From Bradyrhizobium sp. CSA112 (GTDB taxonomy: Bacteria; Pseudomonadota; Alphaproteobacteria; Rhizobiales; Xanthobacteraceae): DNA of 64,000 bases. This document shows positions 27,963 to 35,450 of this stretch, piece after piece. Position 1 is the first letter of the stretch; each line of letters opens with the position of its first letter. Both the position numbers and the translations under genes were made by a program. Under the pieces are notes generated by a model. The model made no database searches. It was not told where the DNA came from and saw only the letters and a program-made list of their open reading frames with translations. The stretch lies in assembly GCF_029051645.1 (NCBI RefSeq), contig NZ_JAACFS010000003.1, positions 248,001-312,000 of the forward strand, read 5' to 3'.

Positions 27963-28206
27963 GTATTTGCCCCCGCTACAAGGCCGCAAATGGCGGCCAT
28001 GCTTGATCAGCTAACGCGGTGTCAGTTGCTGTCGAGTCGTTTCAAATTCCGTGGTGCATTGTCTTCTTAAATCAGTCGTGCGCAGGCCTCAGCCGATCGC
28101 CGCATCCCGACAATCCCGATGCATTCCCGGCACGGAGTATGAAATGCATCAGAATAATCCGCTGGATGCAAGGGCCTTGCCGACGTGGTCGAGCTCGTGA
28201 TCGTGC

Positions 28207-28817
28207 CCCGGGCTAATGGCGAGCAGTGAGGCCGCCTGCGTCTCGGTTCACGATGCCAACCGACTTGGCTCGAACTCACTCCTCGATATCATCGTGTTCG
28301 GACGCGGCGGCGCTGCGGGCGACGGAGCGCCTGCGCCGAGGGGAAGGCCATCCGACGCTCCGGGACGAGGCGAGCGATCGCGCCGTTGCAAGGCTCGACC
28401 GCATCAAATGGTCGAAGGGCAAGAGTGGAGCCGGCGCGATCAGGCTGGCGATGCAGCGGACCATGCAGCGACATTGTGCGGTGTTCCGCACTGGCTCGTT
28501 GCTGGAAGAAGGCGCGGACACGCTTGCGGACGTCATCGCGATGATGCGGGATGACCTGGGCGTCGCCGACCGGTCCATGATGCTTAGTACGGATCTCATC
28601 GAGGCGCTCGAGCTCGACAACATGTTGGCGCAGGCAAGCGTCAGTCTGCGTTCGGCGATCGGCCGCACCGAGAGCCCGGGGCGCTCATGCACGCGAGGAC
28701 TTCGCAAAACGGGACGACGAGAAGTGGCTCAAGCACACGCTGTCATGGCTCGACCTGGATGGGCGGGTGCGCCCCGGCTACCGGCGGACCCTCCTGCAAC
28801 GGCACCGTTGGCCTTGA
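28207..28817 (+). pseudogene. sdhA: Succinate dehydrogenase flavoprotein (SdhA) C-terminal fragment, decayed
   Basis: The frame starting near 28207 reads [20 protein letters not shown], the SdhA signature. It shifts near 28310 to a frame with [30 protein letters not shown] and [13 protein letters not shown]. It shifts again near 28685 to [20 protein letters not shown] and LSWLDLDG before stopping at 28817. These follow the order of the SdhA C-terminal half. The FAD-binding N-terminal half is absent, so it is a non-functional remnant inside the element's cargo region. Confidence 0.85.
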
Positions 28818-29489
28818 TAGGCACCTTACGGCTTGCTGCACTCGGATAGGCCATTGAAATCGCAACAAAAGCGACCGTACTCCGAGCGCACCACAACCCA
28901 CGTCCAGCGCTGAAATCGCGTTGGGTTGCGGCTTCCACGATAGTGGATTTCGCGCTGCACGAAATCCTGACTCGAGACACTGCAGTCTGATCGTCCCTCG
29001 GCGATCGAGACTGTCATTCCGACAAGGGAAAACCCACTGCAAATTCAATGCAGGTTGGACGACACATTTGTCGGAATAGACATTGATTTTCCAACAAGAT
29101 CATACGCCTCTTAATCAACGGCTCTGTCGGAACTGCATCCTCCACTTAGGCAAGCACTGACCCAATGCTTGTGGAGCGACTGTCTTTGAGACGAGCACCG
29201 ATCCGATCGAAAGACCACACAGCCCAGTCTGGCAATCTTGAGCATCGTATCCATGCTTGGGTTCCGCGAAAGCATGCGGTGAAAGAAAGAAGTGGTCTGG
29301 ATTTGCCGCGGACTCCGTTGCGCAGACCTCGTCTCTGCGAGCAGTCCGGTTTTAGCCTCTCCGGCGGCGCTCCCGACTCTGTGCCAGCATCAGTGCCGTC
29401 CTGGGCGCGTGAACGTCGCATGTCTCTCTCGTGAATCGCACGGTTCTGGTCTTCAGGCCAAACTCTGTGCAATCACTGCGAGCGAGGTG
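28818..29489. other. Gene-poor stretch with a 10-base inverted repeat
   Basis: No convincing gene is seen here. An exact inverted pair, ATTCCGACAA (29016-29025) and TTGTCGGAAT (29068-29077), and a third partial copy CTGTCGGAA near 29124 stand out. They could be insertion-element ends or binding sites. Open frames on both strands lack start signals and known motifs. Confidence 0.4.
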
Positions 29490-29879
29490 TCAGGGCGCCC
29501 GCACCTTGATGCCGCCGAGGGCGTTAGCGGCTTTGGCGAAATCCTGGTCAAAGCTGACGAAGGCCTCACAGCCTTCCGCCTTGGCCAGATGCAGGCCATC
29601 CGCAAAGTCCACGCCCTGCCGCATCCAGCCCAATGCCTTCGCCGCGGCGGTAGCATCTTCCAGACTCGTGCGCGGCAGCCCCGCGAAATCGGAGAGGGCC
29701 TTGGCGCATTGGGCAGCGGAAAACCCATAGACGCTCCTCAGCACCCACTCCGTCTCTAGCAGGACTGTGGTGCAGACGAAGACGTCATTGTTGTCGATTA
29801 GTCGGCGTGCCCGGGCAGCCTGTCCGGGATCGTCGCCCACCAGATAGCGGACGATGAGATTAGTATCGATTGCGAGCAT
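29490..29879 (-). CDS. vapC: PIN-domain toxin, VapC family
   Basis: A 129-residue PIN-domain ribonuclease. Acidic residues typical of the active site are Asp5 (AIDTN), Glu42 (LLETEW), Asp91 (QGVDFADGLHL) and Asp111/Asp113 (FDQDF). It pairs with the AbrB-type antitoxin gene just upstream, which it overlaps by 20 bases, as in known vapBC operons where VapC cleaves tRNA or rRNA. The ATG at 29879 is the natural start. Confidence 0.92.
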   Translation of the reverse strand: MLAIDTNLIVRYLVGDDPGQAARARRLIDNNDVFVCTTVLLETEWVLRSVYGFSAAQCAKALSDFAGLPRTSLEDATAAAKALGWMRQGVDFADGLHLAKAEGCEAFVSFDQDFAKAANALGGIKVRAP

Positions 29880-30141
29880 GCCGCCGTTTCGCCTCGGCGG
29901 CGATCCCTGCCTCCATATCCGCGATCGACTTTGCTGGCCCCTTGTAGGATAGGGAGCCGAATACGTCTTTCGGCCGGGTGGACGCAAAAGCGGGCTTCGC
30001 CTTCAGCAATACGCCCTCGGGGGTATCCTCCACCATCAGTTCCGTTCCGGCAGGCCAGTGCCGCTGTTCTCGGATCGCCTTGGGCAATATCACTTGGCCC
30101 TTGGTCGAGACGGTGGTGGTCATCTTCTGCTTGGCGGACAT
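29860..30141 (-). CDS. vapB: AbrB/MazE/SpoVT-type antitoxin, VapB family
   Basis: A 93-residue protein with an N-terminal swapped-hairpin DNA-binding domain (TTTVSTKGQVILPKAIREQ, residues 8-26) and a C-terminal tail likely to wrap the VapC toxin. It overlaps vapC by 20 bases. ATG 30141 (MSAKQK) is chosen; a later ATG at MTTTV is also possible. In such modules the antitoxin represses its own promoter. It lies directly beside the ParB tail, running in the opposite direction. Confidence 0.88.
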   Translation of the reverse strand: MSAKQKMTTTVSTKGQVILPKAIREQRHWPAGTELMVEDTPEGVLLKAKPAFASTRPKDVFGSLSYKGPAKSIADMEAGIAAEAKRRHARNRY

Positions 30142-30215
30142 GGCGGCTTCATCCGGTAAGATAAAAGTAAGATAGTCGGGCCTGGGCCGGATGGCAAGGT
30201 CTATCCATGTCACTC

Positions 30216-30602
30216 GATCACGATAGCCGACTGGCGCTGTTCGCTCACTGCGTTGTCCTGACCGTCAATGCAGTTAGATTGCCGTGGGACCGTAGGCCCC
30301 GGGCGATTGCGACCGCGGATCGTCTGGCGGAAGCCGTCTCGCTCGACATGAACGGGCATTGGCCGCCGCCCGCGCAGAGCTATCTCGAACGCGTCACCAA
30401 GGCACGCATTCTGGAAGCCGTGCAGGGAGGCGTGAGCTACGAGGCGGATATGAAGAAGTTCGACATGGCGGAAGCGGCCGAGCAATTGCTGGCCCCGATG
30501 GATTGGCTGCCTGCCTAGCTAAGGACGGCTAAGCCTGCCGCGGAACAGGCCGATATGCCGACAGTAGAACGCAGCGATACCTACTCGCAGGCTGCAGAGT
30601 GA
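30216..30602 (+). pseudogene. ParB-like protein, C-terminal fragment
   Basis: The frame reads as the end of the element-type ParB protein (RLALFAHCVVLTVNAVRLPW, LDMNGHWPPPAQSYLERVTK, LLAPMDWLPA). After an in-frame TAG at 30516 the family-like tail continues (LRTAKPAAEQAD) to a stop at 30600. The N-terminal nuclease/CTP-binding part is missing here; an N-terminal stub lies 18.5 kb away at 11539. With both a break and a premature stop, no working ParB is made. Confidence 0.75.
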
Positions 30603-31124
30603 ATTCCAGCGGGGGCGGCGTTAGCGGCCCCGGCTGACTGCCAAGAAATTCGGCCGCGCGCCTGTCCGGCGCGCGCCGATCCAACGGGCGGCAAGGCTGC
30701 ACTTCGCTTAAGCCCTCCCGGTGAAGCAGGCGCAATCCCTCGCAGATGCACCGTTTGTCGCTGGCATTGGTGTGATCACCGTGTTGCCGACCTCTGATCG
30801 GCGAGGCGAGGTTTTCGCAAATGCTCCATTGTCGGACGATTACGAGCCCTTGGATTGTCTTTCGGCGGGATTTGCCTCGGGTCGCCTTCGATCCCCTGCG
30901 ACAGAATGCGAAAGCGCTTGCTCGCGTTTGCCCCGACGCGCCGTCATGGCCGATCACGCGCATCAGTCAGCATGTACTCGACCGGTCAAGCTGCGTCCTT
31001 GTGCTGAGGCGCTACCGGCAGCCATGGTAGTCTCCGTCAGTTCGTTCATGGCTTGCGACCAACGCAACCTCGAATGGGCTGATCAGGCCCGAGGGCCGGC
31101 CAAAGGCCTCGATCGCCTTCCCGC
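30603..31124. other. Gene-free stretch between the ParB tail and the DUF736 leader
   Basis: Several open frames exist on both strands but none has a convincing start signal or recognisable product. Nothing further is supported before the inverted repeat at 31125. Confidence 0.5.
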
Positions 31125-31203
31125 AACGGCTCCGCCTGCTTTTTTCCCCTGCCGCGAAGCGGCATTCCTCGCGGGAAGTAAAAAAAAGCAGGCTTACGCC
31201 GTT
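31125..31203. repeat. Long inverted repeat with inner hairpin upstream of the DUF736 gene
   Basis: AACGGC (31125-31130) plus GCCTGCTTTTTT (31134-31145) pair with AAAAAAGCAGGC (31182-31193) plus GCCGTT (31198-31203). The loop holds a perfect GCCGC/GCGGC hairpin (31151-31163). The design matches the inverted repeat before the DUF2493 gene although the arm sequences differ. Confidence 0.8.
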
Positions 31204-31260
31204 CTCCGCTTACGCTGCGAGCCCAAGGGCTGCGGGCCGATCGCTCCCCGGGCCAAGGAT

Positions 31261-31284
31261 CGCCATCGAGGCCGCGATGGGCGC
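31261..31284 (+). promoter_or_regulatory. Conserved leader box, copy 2
   Basis: This box shares the core GGCCGCGATGGGCGC with copy 1 and ends 26 bases before the DUF736 start, the same spacing as copy 1. Its internal ATG (31277) also opens an out-of-phase frame beginning MGAA that overlaps the gene start. Confidence 0.6.
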
Positions 31285-31310
31285 AGCCCGAGCAACAAAC
31301 GGAGACTACC

Positions 31311-31622
31311 ATGGCTACCATCGGCACCTTCACCGCGTCGGACAACGGCTTCATCGGTTCGATCAAAACGCTGACGCTGAACATCAAGGCAAGGTTCGCC
31401 CCGTCCGAGAAGGACAACGACAAGGCGCCCGACTATCGCATCTTCGCCGGCGTCACCGAATTCGGCGCCGCCTGGAAGAGGACTGCCCGCGACAGCGATC
31501 GCGAGTATCTCTCGGTCAAGCTCGACGATCCGACCTTTCCGGCACCGATCTACGCCTCGCTGGTAAAGATCGAGGGCGACGAAGGCTTCACCCTGATCTG
31601 GTCCCGCCGTAGCGGCGACTGA
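31311..31622 (+). CDS. DUF736 domain-containing protein
   Basis: A 103-residue protein matching the DUF736 family over its whole length (MATIGTFT start, [25 protein letters not shown]). These small proteins are a hallmark of plasmids and ICEs in alphaproteobacteria; their function is not established. ATG 31311 is preceded by CGGAGAC. A strong terminator follows at 31639. Confidence 0.95.
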   Translation: MATIGTFTASDNGFIGSIKTLTLNIKARFAPSEKDNDKAPDYRIFAGVTEFGAAWKRTARDSDREYLSVKLDDPTFPAPIYASLVKIEGDEGFTLIWSRRSGD

Positions 31623-31638
31623 TCCCTACGGGGTCACT

Positions 31639-31671
31639 AGCCCCGCCTCTCAGGAGGCGGGGCTTCTTTGT
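31639..31671 (+). terminator. Rho-independent terminator after the DUF736 gene
   Basis: AGCCCCGCCTC and GAGGCGGGGCT form a perfect 11-base-pair stem with a four-base loop, followed by TCTTTG. It lies 17 bases after the DUF736 stop. The rest of the gap to 31995 is GC-rich with many short repeats (GCGCGC runs near 31850-31880) and holds no recognisable gene. Confidence 0.85.
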
Positions 31672-31995
31672 GTCTCTGGTCTGCTTTGCGTGGAAGCAAG
31701 AGGGAGCATTTCTTATTTGAAGGGCGACTAAGGGCTCCGCCCTCGCGCGGGCAAGGGTGAAGCACGCCATGCGTGCCGGCCGGACGGGTTTCCCCGGTCT
31801 TCCGCGCCGCAAAGGATCTTCATGGATGATGTGGTTATCAGGCGCGTGCAGACGCGCGCGTGGTCGCGCGCCCTTGTCAGGCGGGTGATCCCCCTCCGCG
31901 TCCAGCCGCCCTTGCCCTTGCTACCCCAGGTCTCGCCGACGGGCAGGGTTGCAGCGCAGCGCTGCGCTTCAACCTCAGCCCAAAGGAGAAAGACC

Positions 31996-33192
31996 ATGAA
32001 CATGATGACCCTGTCTCAAAGTGAGCAGCCTGTTTCCGGTGGCTTCCGCGTGGACGTATCGCGTGGCCAGCGCATTGGCCGTGTTTCCTCGGAATGGTTT
32101 GCGCGCCCCGATGACGAACGCTTTCTGAACCTTTCCGATCTGTATGAAGCCGTGCGGGGCAGGGCGGAACGCGCGCAGGCGCGGACGGTGGAAAGCCGGA
32201 CCATTCGGGTGGAAGCGAGCCGGGATAGTTCAGAACGGCTTGCCTTGATGGTGCCGGGACGTGACGAACAGGTCATGCCAACGCATTGGAGTTTCGGCCA
32301 GTTGTGTACGCTGGTCGGCGCGCCAACCTCCTATTTGCGGCAGCTTCCCGCGGCCTTGTCGGCCATCAACCTGCAACACGGCTTGCTCTCCCATCGCGCC
32401 GAACTCGTGAAAACCCTGGAATCCGATAACGGACGTGTCGAACTTCGCGCCGTGACCGGGCCGGATTACGGCCGCATCTGGGATCATGAACTGGTCGCCG
32501 CCGTTATGAAAATCGCAGGCAATGGCAATGGCGACACAAGGTGGAAGGTGCCGGGCGTGATGGATTGGAGCACCATGACCCACAACCCCTTTGTGGACGT
32601 GACCAAGGACACAACCACGCTTTACGCCAGCGACCGCGACGTGTTTCTGTTTCTGGTCGACGACACCAATCCGATCGAGGCGGGGCGCTTATCGGACGGC
32701 TCACCGGATTTGTATTTTCGGGGATTTTACTGCTGGAACAGCGAAGTCGGCAGCAAGACGCTCGGAATTGCCAGTTTTTACCTTCGCGCCGTCTGCATGA
32801 ATCGCAATCTATGGGGCGTCGAGAATTTCGAACAAATCACCATCCGTCATTCCAAGTTCGCGGCCCAACGCTTCGCACACGAGGCGGCACCGGCCTTGAC
32901 CAGCTTTGCCAATTCTTCGCCCGCGCCATTCGTTGCCGGTATCAAGGCCGCTCGGGGGCGGATCGTTGCCCGAACGGATGAGGACCGGGACAGCGTCTTG
33001 CGCAAAGGCGGGTTTTCCAAATCGGAGACCGCGAGGATTATCGAAACTGTCCTCGGAGAAGAAAACCGGAAACCCGAAAGCGTCTTTGACTTCGTGCAAG
33101 GCATCACCGCCTTGGCCCGGACCAAATCCCATCAGGATGCGCGGCTGGAACTCGAAGGTAAGGCAAAGCGCTTGATGGAACGCGCAATCTAG
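31996..33192 (+). CDS. DUF932 domain-containing protein
   Basis: A 398-residue protein of the DUF932 family (YdjQ/phage-plasmid related). Typical stretches are SFGQLCTLVGAPTSYLRQLP, VTGPDYGRIWDHELV, FLFLVDDTNPIE and FYCWNSEVGSKTLGIASFYL. Its role is unknown; it is a constant member of this element's backbone. ATG 31996 follows AAGGAGA at a good distance. In-frame upstream codons reach 31822 but lack a ribosome site. Confidence 0.93.
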   Translation: MNMMTLSQSEQPVSGGFRVDVSRGQRIGRVSSEWFARPDDERFLNLSDLYEAVRGRAERAQARTVESRTIRVEASRDSSERLALMVPGRDEQVMPTHWSFGQLCTLVGAPTSYLRQLPAALSAINLQHGLLSHRAELVKTLESDNGRVELRAVTGPDYGRIWDHELVAAVMKIAGNGNGDTRWKVPGVMDWSTMTHNPFVDVTKDTTTLYASDRDVFLFLVDDTNPIEAGRLSDGSPDLYFRGFYCWNSEVGSKTLGIASFYLRAVCMNRNLWGVENFEQITIRHSKFAAQRFAHEAAPALTSFANSSPAPFVAGIKAARGRIVARTDEDRDSVLRKGGFSKSETARIIETVLGEENRKPESVFDFVQGITALARTKSHQDARLELEGKAKRLMERAI

Positions 33193-33198
33193 AAAGCG

Positions 33199-33234
33199 GG
33201 CCGCGCAATTGAATGCAATTGCGCGGCCACTTTT
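33199..33234 (+). terminator. Rho-independent terminator after the DUF932 gene
   Basis: GGCCGCGCAATTG (33199-33211) and CAATTGCGCGGCC (33216-33228) are a perfect 13-base stem with a four-base loop, followed by ACTTTTCC. A second strong hairpin with 14-base arms GCCGCCGCCGATCC/GGATCGGCGGCGGC lies at 33263-33297. Together they separate the convergent DUF932 and XRE genes. Confidence 0.8.
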
Positions 33235-33379
33235 CCATTTCGTGCACAGGCGCCCCAAGTGCGCCGCCGCCGATCCCGCAAGCGGATCGGCGGCGGCGAC
33301 GCGTATCTGCACCGGCGCTCGCCGGACCTTTGGCCCGGCTCGCGGAAACGACTGGCCCGACTATTGCTGTGTTTTGCAT

Positions 33380-33631
33380 TCAATCGTTAGCTGGACTGCG
33401 ACCCTTCTTCGCCGCTGTTGGCGCTGGTCGTTTGAGAAGGTCACTAACCTCGACATTGAGGACGCGCGCAATCCTATCCAGGACATCGATACTCGCCGCG
33501 TAAACGCTTCGCTCAAGCGAGCTGATATAGGTGCGGTCGATTCCAGCACGATGCGCGAGTTCTTCTTGCGAGATGCCTCTCGCCGCCCGAAGCTTCCTCA
33601 AGTTGAGCGCCAATATCTCTCGGATATCCAT
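33380..33631 (-). CDS. XRE-family helix-turn-helix regulator
   Basis: An 83-residue protein that is little more than a Cro/C1-type HTH domain (residues 8-66; GISQEELAHRAGIDRTYISS is the HTH core). It probably represses genes of the element. It is transcribed against the DUF932 gene and away from the small gene at 33816, so its promoter lies in the 33632-33815 gap. Confidence 0.92.
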   Translation of the reverse strand: MDIREILALNLRKLRAARGISQEELAHRAGIDRTYISSLERSVYAASIDVLDRIARVLNVEVSDLLKRPAPTAAKKGRSPAND

Positions 33632-33815
33632 GCCCGAGAGCGCAACGACTTGAAGAGTATTTAATCACGGAGTATTTTCTACAAAGCGCACAACGACGAG
33701 AGATGCCGTCCGGGAATTGCTGCCTTCGCAAAGCTTGGCTGCGAACTGCCTTGAATAGGACTAAACTGGGGCTATGAGCTGGCAGGCGCAGCCCCGTAGC
33801 TCTCAAAGGAATCTT

Positions 33816-34097
33816 ATGCCGTCACCCCCGCTGGACCCAGAGGTTGCGGACCTGGCACCGGATAGCCCCGTGTTGACGGCCTATGACGAGCAACATGTCG
33901 TCACCTATCTCCGGCTGCTGGATGCAGACGCTGAAAATGCCGACTGGCGGGAGGTGGCGCGCATCGTCCTCCACATCGATCCGGACCAGCATCCGGAGCG
34001 CGCGCGGACAGCCTTCGAGAGCCATCTGGCTCGGGCTAGATGGATGACAAGTCGTGGCTACGGCCATTTGCTTCGCGGTGGTTCCGCCAAGGACTGA
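33816..34097 (+). CDS. Small conserved element protein, predicted DNA-binding regulator
   Basis: A 93-residue acidic protein (LDPEVADLAPDSPVLTAYDEQ, LVTYLR-like VVTYLRLLDAD, ADWREVARIVLHIDP). Close relatives sit in the same place in rhizobial elements, usually next to the DUF6499/DUF2285 genes, and are often labelled as putative DNA-binding proteins. ATG 33816 is chosen because AAAGGA lies six bases upstream; an ATG at 33774 would add 14 residues without support. The function is inferred only from context. Confidence 0.75.
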   Translation: MPSPPLDPEVADLAPDSPVLTAYDEQHVVTYLRLLDADAENADWREVARIVLHIDPDQHPERARTAFESHLARARWMTSRGYGHLLRGGSAKD

Positions 34098-34157
34098 GAC
34101 AGGGATCTGTAGACCCGATTGGCGCGGATAATTTCTTTGCCGCGAGATATTTCGCGT

Positions 34158-34196
34158 AACCAAACGGTTCATTACACATTGCAACCAAAAATGGTT
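34158..34196. promoter_or_regulatory. Tandem AACC-N-GGTT palindromes upstream of the DUF6499 gene
   Basis: AACCAAACGGTT (34158-34169) and AACCAAAAATGGTT (34183-34196) are two related palindromes centred 26 bases apart. They lie about 50-90 bases before the regulator start. Spacing of two and a half helical turns suggests a dimer-binding operator, perhaps autoregulatory. Confidence 0.5.
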
Positions 34197-34248
34197 CACA
34201 ATTTTCGTGCTGCAATGCCGCACCGTATTGCGTGAGGGATCAAGTACA

Positions 34249-34437
34249 ATGCCGGAATTCGATTGGCGCTCGCCCGAGGCCTATTCAAAAATGCAGAACG
34301 CCGATCTGACGGGTCTCGCCTGGGAATGCCTTCGCCGTAACCCCGAATACCGAAAACACTATTGCGCGCTTGCCAATCCGCTTGACGCCGCCCCGGCCGA
34401 ATTCCGGAATAAATGGGGCTTGTCTTTTCGCGGCTGA
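34249..34437 (+). CDS. DUF6499 protein, N-terminal half of a split regulator
   Basis: A 62-residue protein with the DUF6499 signature (FDWRSPEAY, DLTGLAWECLRRNPEYRKHY, FRNKWGLSF). In many related elements this domain is joined to a DUF2285 DNA-binding domain in one protein. Here the frame stops at 34437, while the expected continuation is found in the next frame starting at about 34430. One extra C after TTTT (34429) explains the shift. It is either a broken gene, two genes, or a recoded one. Confidence 0.75.
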   Translation: MPEFDWRSPEAYSKMQNADLTGLAWECLRRNPEYRKHYCALANPLDAAPAEFRNKWGLSFRG

Positions 34438-35017
34438 TCCGCAGAAGGCCTGTCACGAGCAGATCGTTTTTTGGGCTCCTGAAGTTCTGCCGACGGTTTT
34501 ATCGGTAGGAGCTTCGTCGTCGCAAACTTCAGCTCAACCGATCACTCTTGATCTAACCAAACTGTCGCCCACGGAGTTGCGGCAGAACACGGACGGCTGG
34601 CACGCCGTGCTGCTGTTCGGTGGTGCCACGCATCGCGTGTGGATGAGGAAACTGCCTGCCGCCGGCGCGCCGCAAGCGTTTGAGTTGCCACTGGACCCGG
34701 CGTTTGAACTCCGCGCCCGAGCTGCTCAATCACTTTGGCGTACCATGAGCGGCCGTTCGCCGTGTCCGCCGCTGTCCGACCTTCCCCCGCAACGGCGCCA
34801 GCGGTTTGCGCTGGTCTTGCGTGCACTGGACGGGCGCAATGAAAACAAGAGCTACCGCGCGATCGCCGAAGGCCTCTTTGGCAAGAAGCGGATCCCCGAG
34901 CGCGCCTGGAAGACCCACGATCTGCGCAATCGTACCATCCGCCTCGTGCAGCGAGGCCTCGCCCTGATGCGCGGCGGCTATCGCGAACTCCTGCGTCCAA
35001 GACGCAAGGACAATTAG
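34370..35017 (+). CDS. DUF2285 (RovC-type DNA-binding) protein, C-terminal half of a split regulator
   Basis: Family-like sequence begins at about 34427 (FAADPQKA, EQIVFWAPEVLPTVL). The DNA-binding domain is at the end (RFALVLRALDGRNENKSYRA, then IAEGLFG, RNRTIRLVQRGLALMRGG). The only in-frame start before this is a TTG at 34370, whose first 19 codons overlap the DUF6499 frame in another phase and are not family-like. Without frameshifting the domain has no good start. DUF2285 proteins of this group are transcription factors of mobile elements. Confidence 0.7.
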   Translation: MPIRLTPPRPNSGINGACLFAADPQKACHEQIVFWAPEVLPTVLSVGASSSQTSAQPITLDLTKLSPTELRQNTDGWHAVLLFGGATHRVWMRKLPAAGAPQAFELPLDPAFELRARAAQSLWRTMSGRSPCPPLSDLPPQRRQRFALVLRALDGRNENKSYRAIAEGLFGKKRIPERAWKTHDLRNRTIRLVQRGLALMRGGYRELLRPRRKDN

Positions 35018-35147
35018 CCGCTCGCGGGGGTATCGAAAATCCACCCCTTGATCTTCGGCATCCTCCTGCGAGGGGCTGCTCCTCCATGATCACCGCACAC
35101 ACGCTGGCACCGCCAGCATCAGCGCGATTTCTTCATGGAGTTCTCAA

Positions 35148-35429
35148 ATGCCCGATCCCATAGCCGGTCTGCCGCCACGTTTCCTGCGGACGCCCGAGGC
35201 CGCCCGATATCTGGGTCTCTCCGGACGTACCTTGGAAAAGCATCGCACCTACGGCACAGGTCCGACCTACCGGAAGATTGGTGGCCGCGTTGTTTACGCG
35301 CTCGATGACTTGAAAGCCTGGGCCGATCTCGGTGCCAAGACATCGACGTCCGATCCCGGGAAGGGGACCGTACTGCCAGCCAAGAAGCACCCGGCTCTGC
35401 GCCCCTATGCGGGCCAGGAACGTCGTTGA
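35148..35429 (+). CDS. Excisionase-like helix-turn-helix protein (AlpA/MerR-type)
   Basis: A 93-residue protein with a winged HTH of the HTH_17 type (LRTPEAARYLGLSGRTLEKH, residues 13-32, then YRKIGGRVVYALDDLKAW). Such proteins control or assist excision and transfer of integrated elements. ATG 35148 follows GGAGTTCTCAA. It lies directly before the replication initiator, the usual order in this family. Confidence 0.88.
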   Translation: MPDPIAGLPPRFLRTPEAARYLGLSGRTLEKHRTYGTGPTYRKIGGRVVYALDDLKAWADLGAKTSTSDPGKGTVLPAKKHPALRPYAGQERR

Positions 35430-35450
35430 GTGCTGCGAGAGCTTTGGTAG

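Noticed and set aside
30721..31374. A 217-codon frame running into the DUF736 gene
   Set aside because: It passes through the inverted repeat and leader box and overlaps DUF736 out of phase; no family features are seen.
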